In this document: positions 36,399-46,560 of the stretch, one piece after another
Layout: each line of letters starts with the position of its first letter
Position numbering within the stretch: the stretch's first letter is position 1
Assembly: GCA_947034895.1 (NCBI GenBank)
Contig: OX344764.1
Location: 74,009,348 to 74,073,347 of the forward strand
Reading direction: 5' to 3'
Source of the DNA: Rhytidiadelphus loreus
Taxonomy: Eukaryota > Streptophyta > Bryopsida > Hypnales > Hylocomiaceae
Length of the DNA stretch: 64,000 nucleotides
Notes under the pieces: generated by a model
The model's database searches: none
What the model saw: only the letters and a program-made list of their open reading frames with translations
Told to the model about the DNA's origin: nothing
Position numbers and translations under genes: made by a program

Positions 36399-37544
36399 CT
36401 AACCTGAGCCCGTGACTCTGGAGAAGAAGCTACCGAAGCCGGATTTTCCGCCACTACTAACCACCATTCTGATAATGGAGTCTACCTCGATGTTATACTC
36501 AAATAGCGTCTTGTCGTCCTCGAGCTCGACGTCCCCGAGCAACAGCTTCTGCTTCTGCACCGCAATCCCTTCCTTGTCGTGCACCTTCTTCTTGATCGCT
36601 TCCACGGTGTGAAAGCTTTTCAGGTCGATCACGATGGATTTCCCGGCCACTGTCTTCACGAAGAAATGAAACGACGAGCCGCAGCACTCGAAGCACGGGC
36701 ATTCGGCGGGGTGCTTCTGTCGCCGGAGCAGGAAGAAGGCATCACCGCGACTGACGTTCAGGTTGCCCAGGGTGGCGTCGTCCGGCAAGTCCGCGTTGTT
36801 CGATTCGCGGTTGAAGAAGCCGTAGCTGTAGCGCGGTTTGAGCCGTTGATGGTAGGGCGGAATCCCCTCCATCTGGTGCAGCATCGCCTTCACGTCCAGG
36901 ACGGTGTCTGCTTTCCGAACCTCCAGGGTAATGATCCGATCCAGGATGGCGATGCACACCGTCACGGGCATGAGCCCCACGGGCTCCATGGGCACCATGC
37001 GCAGCACGCTGTCCTTGGCGATGTTGTACTCGCTGAGCAGGCGGCCGTTGAGAAGCTCCTCATCGTTGAAAATCAAGCGCTGCCGTCCGGCAGGCGTGCC
37101 CTCCGCGTCGCGCAGCGTGCTCTTCACGCTGAACACGCTGCCGTTGCGACTCACCGTGAGGGGGATGGTCTTGTCCCGCCGAGTGTTCACGTAGATGCGC
37201 ATGGTGTGGATAGTTTGGTCGATCGACAACGCGCGGCACGCCATGCATTTGCACCACCACATTTGGAGCGTGGAGGTGTTGTCGATTTGGTAAGCCTCGA
37301 GCGCGCGCTCGTCGCGGAGGAGACGACCGCCGTACGAGAGGCGTTGCAGGCTGGCGCCGATGATCTCGCTGCCCTCGATGGCCAGTTTCACGGCGTACAC
37401 GGTGTTCTTGGGGCTGGCATCGATCTGGATGGACCGCACCGCATCGCTTTGCCAGTCCCTCGCCTCGATCAACATTCCTGCGTTGGCGAAGTAAGGACCA
37501 CGCTCAAAGGCCACTGCTCTGGATTCTTCTTCTTGTGCTCTGAA
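36399..37544 (-). CDS. Protein with four divergent ubiquitin-like domains (main exon; 5' end uncertain)
   Basis: One long GC-rich exon. Its 5' edge is an acceptor at 37544, preceded by a good branch site (TACTAAC) and T-rich tract, so an upstream exon is likely. The first internal ATG is at 37475 (358 aa); 23 further in-frame codons precede it. Using that ATG: Ubl1 ~1-73, CKCMAC linker 75-80, Ubl2 92-163, Ubl3 169-251, ECPCFECC linker 258-265, Ubl4 269-343, tail to 358. Ubl2 keeps RQRLIFNDEELLNG and Ubl4 keeps HDKEGIAVQ and VELEDDKTLFEYNI, close to ubiquitin. In Ubl4 the Ile44 position is Leu and the Lys48 and Lys63 positions are Val. Gly-Gly falls at the ubiquitin C-terminal position (VVSSGG) but is followed by 15 residues. 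Function unknown; a role in ubiquitin recognition or scaffolding is inference. Confidence 0.8.
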   Translation of the reverse strand, partial: FRAQEEESRAVAFERGPYFANAGMLIEARDWQSDAVRSIQIDASPKNTVYAVKLAIEGSEIIGASLQRLSYGGRLLRDERALEAYQIDNTSTLQMWWCKCMACRALSIDQTIHTMRIYVNTRRDKTIPLTVSRNGSVFSVKSTLRDAEGTPAGRQRLIFNDEELLNGRLLSEYNIAKDSVLRMVPMEPVGLMPVTVCIAILDRIITLEVRKADTVLDVKAMLHQMEGIPPYHQRLKPRYSYGFFNRESNNADLPDDATLGNLNVSRGDAFFLLRRQKHPAECPCFECCGSSFHFFVKTVAGKSIVIDLKSFHTVEAIKKKVHDKEGIAVQKQKLLLGDVELEDDKTLFEYNIEVDSIIRMVVSSGGKSGFGSFFSRVTGSG

Positions 37545-38800
37545 CTGCAAAAACAACGTAAGGTTAGTAAATCTTTATCCATTGCAGCAGCAGCTCTCAT
37601 GGATTAAGAACGTATGGATTATCAATTCTATCCTACTCACTGACCGATACGATGGAAACACAATTTCTTCTGAAGCTTTTAAGCGTTGCAAAAACTGTAC
37701 ACGGGATTGCTGAGCTTTCTAACGTTAAATCCGGTTACTTCTCTCTGCAAGGAGTGAGCATGCACATCAAAGCTGACTACGCCTACTCCTACCTGATTCC
37801 TCTCCTCTAAACAGCTACCAGCTAGGACCATGAAGAATTCCAAGCTTCAGGCACCTTAAGTGCCCGTGGAGTTCAAAATGCACACCACTGCATGCATGCA
37901 TGCATTCCCTGACCAAATTGTCCAGAAAACTCGAAATATTGTGAAAAGGCCACAAACCTAAGATGAAAAAACAGATTATTCGACAAACTCGTTCGAGGAC
38001 TCAATGGACGCTCTTCTGATCGTCAGGCACCCTCATCTTTCCACTGCCTAATTGAAGACCACCTCCTTTGTCAACGATCGCTGGCTCCACATACGGCTCT
38101 TCCACCAAAGGGCAACCGAGTACGCAATTTCTCGCTCAACCCTGTCAAGCACGTACACAATTCATAAACCAGACATACTGAATTCCTATCAATCCGTGAG
38201 GTCGTCACACTTCGATGAGGAAGTTCAATGCACGTCCCAACCATCATACGCGCGATGTAAGTGATCAAGGCATGCATTCGCTCGCTCCGGGAAAAATCAG
38301 AAGTCCATTCAAGAAATTATTTCTCGCAGCTTTGAGATATCTTGTGAAAGTGCATTCAGCCCCTGCCAATGCTTCCCCAAGATGCTTCCTACGATGTTTA
38401 AAAACAAAACAGCACTGCACCATCAGATAAGCTTCGATTCCAATGATTGTTTTGTTCACAAAAAGCGAAACAATAGACGCAAATTTTCTTGCAAAAAACT
38501 GAAATACTACTGATTTTGAATTCGAGGAGGGAGGACGAGGGCAAGGCTTGGAAAAAGAGACAGAACATGTCCACGAAGCGTTCCCGACAAGAGGGGGCAC
38601 GTTCCCCTCGCTCCCCACGTTCCCGGCTTCCGGCGGAGGGTCCGCTAAGGGACTTGACTTCACAGGGCCTTTCTCCGAGTGCGTGCTATGTTTGGGTCCA
38701 ACCCAGATCCTCTGGAAATTTGGGGACTAATTTGGGATTATTCTCTTTTCCGGTACCGGTACCGGTATCCATCCCCTACCCCGTCCTTTTTTTCTTTTTC
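37545..38800 (-). promoter_or_regulatory. Upstream intron/5' exon/promoter region of the multi-Ubl gene
   Basis: An intron ends at 37545. Its donor and the 5' exon were not found. A GC-rich block (about 38540-38790) with a repeated GGTACC hexamer near 38752-38768 ends abruptly at AT-rich DNA near 38800, as a promoter would. Reading frames here match nothing. Confidence 0.35.
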
Positions 38801-40806
38801 CTAAGCTCAAACTAAAATAGATATTAATTGCAAAAAAGAACGAAAGACAACAACTGGAAGTTCTTGCTCAATTTTTTTCATGATTATAAAAATAAAAATA
38901 AATAAAAATCTCTTTTTGTTTTGTAATAAATCATAATTGTAATAACTTCAAATTATTTTGATTTCTTGAAGTGCAATACATATGTAAAATTATGTTACCT
39001 ATGATATATAGGAGAGGGCTCATAAACCACTCAAGTTTTTGCACATGTCCACTAGGAGGCTCTGAAATGGATAGTTGATTGTGAAAAAATGAATTGTGGA
39101 TTACATTGAAGCATGCTAAGACTTGGTTTTTACTAATTGAATGGATGGTTTCAAAGTCCCATTGGGTTCATTCTTAACTAAGTGGATAGGTGTCTCCTGA
39201 TTATATTCAAAATAAGAATTAGTTGTTGAACTACCTTCTCTCAAGTGTTAAATTTTTTGAAATAATGATTTATTGAACCATCCATTTCAGTTTTAGAAAG
39301 GGATGCATTTAGAAACAAATTCTATTCTTTTTTACATGTAGCAGTGCTAGTTATTGAACCAAGCTAGATTTTTTTTCAAACTTTGCGTGTATGGGTTTGC
39401 AAGGCCTCTTGATCACAACTATGGGCCGTATGCCAAACAGTGTTTGAAAATTCATAACTAATTCAGTAATGCTTCAAAAAATATGGAATGACTTGCGTTA
39501 GATTCCTCATCTATTTCTCCTACACTGAAAAATATACTAAAAATATTTCTGTCTCAAGAAATACATGGAAAAAGGAGACCAGCTCTTGAATGAGCGGTTT
39601 ATGAACCTCTTACCTTAGACTTTTTATGTTGAGAACAACCCATCTAAAGTGGTTCATTCTAGAGTAATTTCAAGGTGGAAAAGGTGGTTGTATTGTATAG
39701 TATTTAGTAATGAATGAATGATGATGTACCTCACACTGGAAGTGAAGTGTAGTTAATGAGATGTAGTGATGTTTAATTGTAAGTTGGAACTAAACTGAAT
39801 TAAGATGTGTTTTGCATGATTTAGAGAGCGCCATGAACTCTTTAAGTTGTCATTTGATCCATTCACTAGTGTTTTTATATTCTTTATAGCTGCAATCTAT
39901 GTACGTAATGAGCTACTGATGCACTTTTGCCTTGTAAAAATCGCCAAAATTTCATTTTCACTGCGAAAATTCTGAAAAAAATTGGAATAACAGATCTTCT
40001 TCTTTCTCTAGCCAAGAAAAAAAAATTACATACTTTCGATTTCACTGGCTTCTCCAAACAGGACTATCTTTCCTTACATGCACCATTACAGACCCTTCTA
40101 CCTTATATGAAAATAGTTTGGAATTTTGACTAATAATGACAATTATAATAAAAAATGACATTTTAAAATTTAAACCTTAAAATGATTTTTAAAAGAAAAG
40201 TTACAAATGAAATACATACATTATAGTGGTACATGAATTCTAACACATAAGACTTCAAGTTGCAATAATTCATTGACTTTGGGGGATGCTTTCAAAGTTT
40301 TGAGATAGGCTAGAAAGATACCTTATCAATCTTTGTTTTCTAAGTCTAAATCTAAACCAAAAATGAATACTTTAACTACCCCCTTGAAGAATTTCTATTA
40401 TGTTTTTACCAAAAACACTCCAAAGCTGCCATTTCTAGAACAAATGCTAAATTTTAGAAAACAAAATCATTTAAAGATATGTTTTACCATAGGATCTTGT
40501 AATACACTAGTTTGAGAAGATGTGGAAAAAAATTCAGAAATTTTCACCGTGTAGATTGCAAGATATTAGTGTTTGAAGTGACAAAAAAAAATTTGGCCTT
40601 GCAAAAAAATAGGCAATTGCACTTCACAAGGTCACATTTGTATGAAAAAATGTTTAAAATGGTGGTGCTTCTTTAGGTTCATTCTTCAAGGCAAGTTGGC
40701 TACATACTTGAAAATTTTCAGATCATTTGGAATTATACAATATATAAGAAAAAATTAGTAAGTAGTGAGAAATAGAGAATGATTCAAAATACTAAATTGT
40801 TAAGAA
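38801..40806. other. AT-rich intergenic DNA, no gene seen
   Basis: Stop-rich, A/T-rich sequence. Short frames near 39927 and 40333 have the Lys/Asn/Phe-rich composition of random AT-rich DNA. Confidence 0.5.
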
Positions 40807-41386
40807 CTCGGGGGGTGCACTACAAAGTTCATGGGTGAGGAGCGACCAAATTTGACCCCCCTATATTATATCCTAATATTTTCATTTTTTTCTAAAAAAA
40901 TATACAAATAGATTTTCCTACTTTGAAAGTTTATGTTCTAAATTATTGGTATTTTTTTATGTTAATAATAATTAGTTACAAATTTTTGAAGAAAAAAGAT
41001 ACACTGTAAAGCTAAAAATAACTTTCACACCCCTATATTATATAAGAAAAAAAAATTAATGAAAAAGAAATTCTATAAAATAACTTTCTATTGAAATTTT
41101 ATTTTGGCTAAATATTGATATAATAATCATCTTCATGTGATCTCTATGAATATTTTAGTTCAAAAACCTGCCATTTTAATTCATTTTTTAATTCTTTATA
41201 GACAATATATCACATGTTATTTAGGATTGAAATTTTTGGCAATAGAAAACTATAGACATTGTTAAACAAAGCTCAAAATTGTAGGTTGAAATTATACTTT
41301 ATTAGAAAGTAATTAAAAAAAGTAGAAATGGGTTTTTAGGGTTTGGTCGCTCTTCACCCATGAACTTCCTTTGTAGTGCACCCGAG
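40807..41386 (-). mobile_element. Non-autonomous hAT-like element, copy C (580 bp)
   Basis: Perfect 8-bp target duplication GTTAAGAA (40799-40806, 41387-41394). Terminal inverted repeats of about 45 bp begin CTCGGG and include GTGCACTACAAAG and GAGCGACCAAA (one arm carries small indels). The interior matches copies A and B in reverse orientation. No transposase. Confidence 0.85.
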
Positions 41387-44300
41387 GTTAAGAATTTAGT
41401 TATGGAATTGAAAAATGACATTCCCAATGGTTGTAATGTTATAAACAATCTACATCCTATAATGTTATTATTATTAAAAACTATTGAAAATTTAGTTAAA
41501 TAGAGGAATTCAAAGTTTATTTTAGAGTAGAGAATCATAACTACCAACAAACTAAAACTCCTCATAACTTTCATCTCATTGATCAAAATGGAATGATTCA
41601 AAGTTTTCCACACAATCATATAGAAATCTAGAAACCAATTTCGAATTTTTATTTCTTAAAAATGTGATTTATTAAAAAAAGTGATACTCTTTGCGCACAT
41701 GTTGTTTGAATTTTTTTTTTTTAAAACAAAAAAACTTCCATTTGTAGAGAGCTACCCAAAATCTTTGCATTGCCCAAAAAACATAGTTTGGTCCATTAGG
41801 GGTTAAAATTTACAATCAAGTTTGACCAAGGTGCATATGTAAAGACTCATGGCCCGGGTTAAAAGTTGTAATTCTATTTGAAAAATTTGACCTTTTTATT
41901 AACCTTCCACTAAAAAATCAAAACCACCTTCCAACATGAGACTAGTCAAATCAAGTTACACGATACAAACCCTTTGCATTGTTTATAGGTGTTATGATGT
42001 ACCTAGATTATTGGTATCAAGGTATATTCTTTTGTCATCTTTAAATTCCCTTAAAGTTAAAGTGATATATAATAATTCAAAGTCATTCTAATAGCTTATC
42101 AAACTTTATGTTTTACAAATCCCACATACAAATGGGTAAGACTAGCAAACAATTGCAATTCACTAGAGTATATACAAGTATGTTACCAAGATATAGGAGA
42201 AACTAACCTTAATGTGTCCAATATATTCTTTGCTAATATTTGTGTACACATACACAAGGCTTCCACTATAATATTGTGATGAATATTGTCATCTAAAAAT
42301 AAATTAGTGTGTCTATAGTAATTATGTTGGGTCTCTATCTTTTATTGATTGTCTCAGTACAACTTAAGGAACTTGATTTCTAAATGGCAATTTATAAAAC
42401 ACATATAGTTGCCACTATAGAATAGAATCATGATATTTATCCTAAAAACTACAAATTGTCATTTATAGAGCAAAGAAACAAAATGAAAAAGAAAAGATTG
42501 TTTAGTATATCCAACCATATCATCTTATAGTAGAATAGCATTAGAATTTATGGGAAATATTTCAAAACCTTTGACCATGTAGTTTGCAAGAATTAGTATT
42601 TAGAGTGGAAAAAAACATCTTTTGTAGCTTGCCATGTTAGGTCATCAAACTTTGACTCCTCATAAAGTCTTTTACATTTGGAAATTGATCTAAGATTCTA
42701 GGAAGAAAATTCTGAAAATAATAAAACTTGATTTTCATACTTTAAATGAAATCTATTATGTAGAAGCAAGTACAAAATTAAAGAAATAAACTAAATCTTT
42801 AGTAGTTCTAAAATGGAATCGAAACACATCAATCTTAATGTGAGATTGCTTTAGTAACTACAATCTAATCATATTCTTTGGAAAATTTTCAAAATTGAGG
42901 TTAAAAATAATTACATATCTTTTATCCCTCAAAACATGTTTTTTTTATACTAAGAACAAGACTTGTCATAACTTTCACATCACTAATCCAAATGGAATTA
43001 ATCAAACTTTCTATCATAGACATAAATACACTCAATGAAAATATAATTAAGTATACTATGTATTTTGAAGAAATATTTCTTGATCATTATATTCTTCATT
43101 TGTCATTAGAGAATGTTAGAATTAGTTTTTTAATGGGAAGCTAAAAACTTGGTTTTGACCCCTTCAAGGAAAGTCAAGCTTATACTCCTTGTGTCCTATG
43201 ATATTTAAGATAGGTGGTTCATAAAGCAACCTTTTACCAAGTGATTTGCAATTTTGAAGAGTTCAACTTCTTGAAATATTTTTGAGCACATTTTCTTTGA
43301 AAAACTTGTGGATTTGGCATCTAATCCAAGTCATCTCATATTTTTGGACCTTTGCAGAATTAGATATGGATTTTGAAGTAGGAGTCACAAACGACTCTAA
43401 AAGCATCCACCCCATGATATGTTCATTGTTTGTACATTTTTTAACACAATTGGTACATTAAAGGAAGCAAAGCAATGTATTTCTCTGCATTAAAGAACAT
43501 TTTAGAGCCTGGAATGTTTTAGGGACACCTACTTTAGTCCCTTTTGTTTGTTTCATTCAACCAAAATTATTTGTCTCCTTTAGACCTTATTTTAGCATTG
43601 AAGATGGTTTCTTTATTTTTTGACATTAACTAATGAAATGAAGCACGATAATTCTAGTTTATTACCAACTTTAAAGATTAACAATTTCTAAAAATTGGAT
43701 TTTTTTTATAGCAATTGAAATTGACTTCATCAAAGATAAGCCGACATTGCAATTTTTATTGAATCTATAGAATTCCAAGCTATTCTTGGGCCAAATCTAA
43801 ACACAAAAAGAAGACAAGGTAGCTACACAAGAAGTGACTTCCTTGTCTATAAATCCTACCCTTATTTGTGTGTGGCACTTTGTCTCTGATTGTAACCTCC
43901 TCATTTTCTCATCCTTTCCTTGATTGTAATTAATAGACATGTTCACTTGTTTTGCACTTAAAAACTCACATTGTCCATTCACTATAGAATCATTTGATTG
44001 TAACATATATAAAAGTTATTGTTGCCATACTTTTAATACTTTCATTACTACAAAAAAATGACTAGCATTATGGGATGGAGGGGATATGTGGCCAACAAAC
44101 ATCTCAATGTTACAATTTTTTTCAAAATCCAACCTGAGTGTTGAATTTTGAGAAATTCCAAAAACTTTCATTTGCGACATGTTTGAAGCCAAGAGCCATT
44201 CAAAACTTGGCATTCAAAAACCACTATTGAATGAAATTGTTAAACTGTTACAAAATCTTTGAATGCTATCATTGTATCTATGTTGGATGAATGCACACCA

Positions 44301-44417
44301 TAGGATGAAAAATTCATTTGTCATCCATATCTTTAATTAATTCACCCATTTCCATGACTGAAAATGGCTTCGTTTGTTTCAATGAAGATTGCTCTATGAA
44401 GTGCAAAAAATAAATGG

Positions 44418-44575
44418 AATATCCTAAGTGAAGGTCAGATTTAACAAAAATTAAGTTATTTTTGGAAAAAATGACATGTGCCATCTTATGAATAGTGTGA
44501 GGCAATGTGGACCCTTGGGAATTTTACTTAGAAACTCAATTTCAGCACTAAGGTGCCGAATCAAACCTTCACATA
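44418..44575 (+). repeat. Diverged copy of the Topors-promoter repeat
   Basis: Resembles 15703-15840 in the same orientation (shared: GTGAGG / CTGAGG, TGTGGACCC / CGTGGACCC, then GAAACTCAATTTC, with gaps between). The ACGT cores present in the gene-proximal copy are lost here. No gene follows this copy. Confidence 0.6.
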
Positions 44576-45112
44576 CGGTAACCGAATACGGCAACTTCCA
44601 CCAATAATGCCCAGACAAGAGTCAAGTAGTCAAACTTCCGAATTGGCGTTTGGATTCCAAATTAATTTATTCGATTCCTCTAATTTCTAAATATCCAAGG
44701 GTGATTTTCAAGTGAAATTGTCAAAAACTACCATTTTTGGGTGCATTGATCAATTTTGTAATTTTATTTATTTATGAGAAATAAAAAATCTTTTCATCCT
44801 TGTCAAATATGGTCAGCACATTTTGAACCCTCTTGGAGTGAGATTTTTCCTCTATTTAAAATTGAATCTCCATACAATTGAGTAATATATCTTACTAGAT
44901 GTATGCATACAAAATTCCAAAAAAGAAAAAGAAGGGTCTACCTTACTCTAAATCACTCTGCAATATAAGGAGGTCAACTATTTTATTGACAATACACTAG
45001 CCATAGTTTTTTATGTTGATTTCATGTGCTTTAAGGAATGTTTTTAGGATATCAAAATGGTGAAAATATAAAATCTTGGAGTGAGATGTTTGTACTTTGT
45101 ACTAAATATGGT

Positions 45113-45127
45113 GGGGGGGGGGGGGGG
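45113..45127 (+). repeat. Poly-G tract, 15 bases
   Basis: Fifteen consecutive G in otherwise AT-rich DNA. It is a potential G-quadruplex former and a likely sequencing or assembly trouble spot. Confidence 0.9.
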
Positions 45128-45705
45128 ACAATTGCATACTACATGCATGCCAAATTTCAAAAATAGATGAGGGATTTAGCACTAGCTATCCAAACTATCT
45201 AAGTTGCCCAAATTCTTTTGGAGAGCATAATTTCTGATCTAAACATGTGATTGGACATATCCCTTCCCCTCCACAAAGGTGGTTTGTATCATGGCATTTT
45301 TTTTTTCCATTTTTTATGAAGTGCCAAAGTGTCAATATAAAATGTTATAGTAGTGCTCCAAATTTCAACATTCATCCACATATTGAATAGAAAATATCAC
45401 ATTAACAAATATCACATAGCCGCAATTTTTTTTTCATCCACAATTTGGCAATTTCATATAAGATTTTTTTTAAATTTGAAGTTCATGGCAAAAAAAACTT
45501 CACGGTTTGTTACCATTTTTAGCCAAATTATTTTTTTTCTTGTTCAATTTGTCACTATTTCGCAAAAAATTAAAAAAATCCATGATTTGTAGACGCATCT
45601 CGTGTCAAAATTTCAAAACATCCATTCCAAATTGACTTTGTATGAATATTCACATATTTTTTCTGTATGATAAAAAATTCCTCAGTCTAAGTGTTGCTAA
45701 ATTAA

Positions 45706-46154
45706 CCCTTAAGTGCTTTAACGTCCATATTCTAAATGATGAACAAAGGGCTTGGAGGAGTTGTTTGGTCCATCTAACTTCTCATTCATCCAACGTAACT
45801 CTTGAATCTTGAAAAGACAACCTTCCTTAACCCTTGAACGTTGACACGGACGCCAAACGTCCGGTGGATGACAAAGAATCTTTGAGTGTAGGACGAAAGT
45901 GCAACTATTCATCCTTGGAATTGGGTTTGGAAAGGAAAGATCTCCTACAATACTTTGACTTCCAATAGGTGCTTTTGCTATTTCTTTGACTAGTGATTCA
46001 CAAGGTAATACAAAAGGATGATTTTGAGCATCACCCCTTCGACGTTCAAGGGTTAAAGACCAATTTCATGAAATTCCGGTAAATGATATTTCTTTACAAA
46101 GATATATAAGCAAAAATGTGCCAAATTTTGAAAAAGGATCGAGGCGTGAAGGGG
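45706..46154 (+). mobile_element. TTAA-flanked element carrying a nested TTAA MITE
   Basis: TTAA at 45702-45705 and 46155-46158, ends CCCTTAAGTG / CCCCTTCACG. Apart from the insertion at 45831-46052 it matches 52185-52398 (shared GATGAACA.AGGGCTT, CTTGAATCTTGAAAAGACAA, AATTTCATGAAATT, GATATTTCT, ATGTGCCAAA). Non-coding. Confidence 0.75.
45831..46052 (+). mobile_element. piggyBac-like TTAA MITE, 222 bp, best-preserved copy
   Basis: TTAA at 45827-45830 and 46053-46056. Terminal inverted repeats CCCTTGAACGT perfect over 11 bp. It is inserted into the 45706-46154 element. The unoccupied relative at 52299-52302 reads CCTTCCTTAATGATCAATTT where this copy reads CCTTCC-TTAA-element-TTAA-AGACCAATTT, directly showing a TTAA target duplication. 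Relatives: 29705-29934, 30825-31043, 50117-50338, ~50962-51190. Confidence 0.88.
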
Positions 46155-46158
46155 TTAA

Positions 46159-46560
46159 GCCGTTCAGGGTTGATTCCTCTTCCGGACTGAACCGAGTGGG
46201 GACCGGGAACCATCGTCTGCATGCAGGCCCACACCCAGTGTCCAGCTGGGCTCCACTTTGGCGGGAAGAAAAGCGGGCCCGGCATAATTTCGGAGGCTCG
46301 GCGGTTTTCGGGTGGGGGGCAAGGAGACCAAAATTGGCCCCCAAGAGGCTGAGAGAGTGAAAGGCCAACTGAACTGAAGCCATCCCGTAGGGACAGTGCC
46401 ACATCAGCAGAGCCCCTAATAAGGACTGACCCTAAATTAAGGTAAAGGGAGGCAATGTTGTTCCCGGTGGGGGTGCCACCTGCCAAATTCTCCTTCAAAA
46501 AGTCTCCTTACGTTATTGACCAATAATATTTGCCTTTCGATCGGTACTCGGAGCCAGACT
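46159..46560. other. GC-rich island of unknown nature
   Basis: About 400 bp of GC-rich sequence inside a 22-kb AT-rich stretch, beginning right after a TTAA element. Overlapping frames of 112 and 134 codons on the minus strand (46066-46404, 46094-46498) reflect low stop density rather than recognisable protein. It could be a transposon remnant, a promoter of an unseen gene, or part of a non-coding transcript. Confidence 0.4.

Larger units (their letters stand above)
41395..45701. other. AT-rich repeat-rich intergenic DNA
   Basis: No gene seen. Near 41790 lies a lone TTAA-type end (GGTCCATTAGGGG then TTAA) related to the 13363-14284 element. Words related to that element's interior recur near 42950-43000. 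The promoter-like repeat at 44418-44575 and the poly-G tract at 45113 are listed separately. Confidence 0.5.

Noticed and set aside
37545..37556. Start of the multi-Ubl frame at a TTG codon
   Set aside because: A eukaryotic gene would not be expected to start there. The TTG lies in the T-rich tract of a clear splice acceptor.
36579..37607. 342-codon open frame on the plus strand
   Set aside because: It lies antisense to the multi-Ubl exon and is His/Val/Leu-rich as expected from a GC-rich shadow frame. The minus-strand frame has clear ubiquitin-like motifs.
38265..38663. 132-codon minus-strand frame as a 5' exon of the multi-Ubl gene
   Set aside because: No Ubl-like residues and no donor that joins in phase could be identified with confidence.
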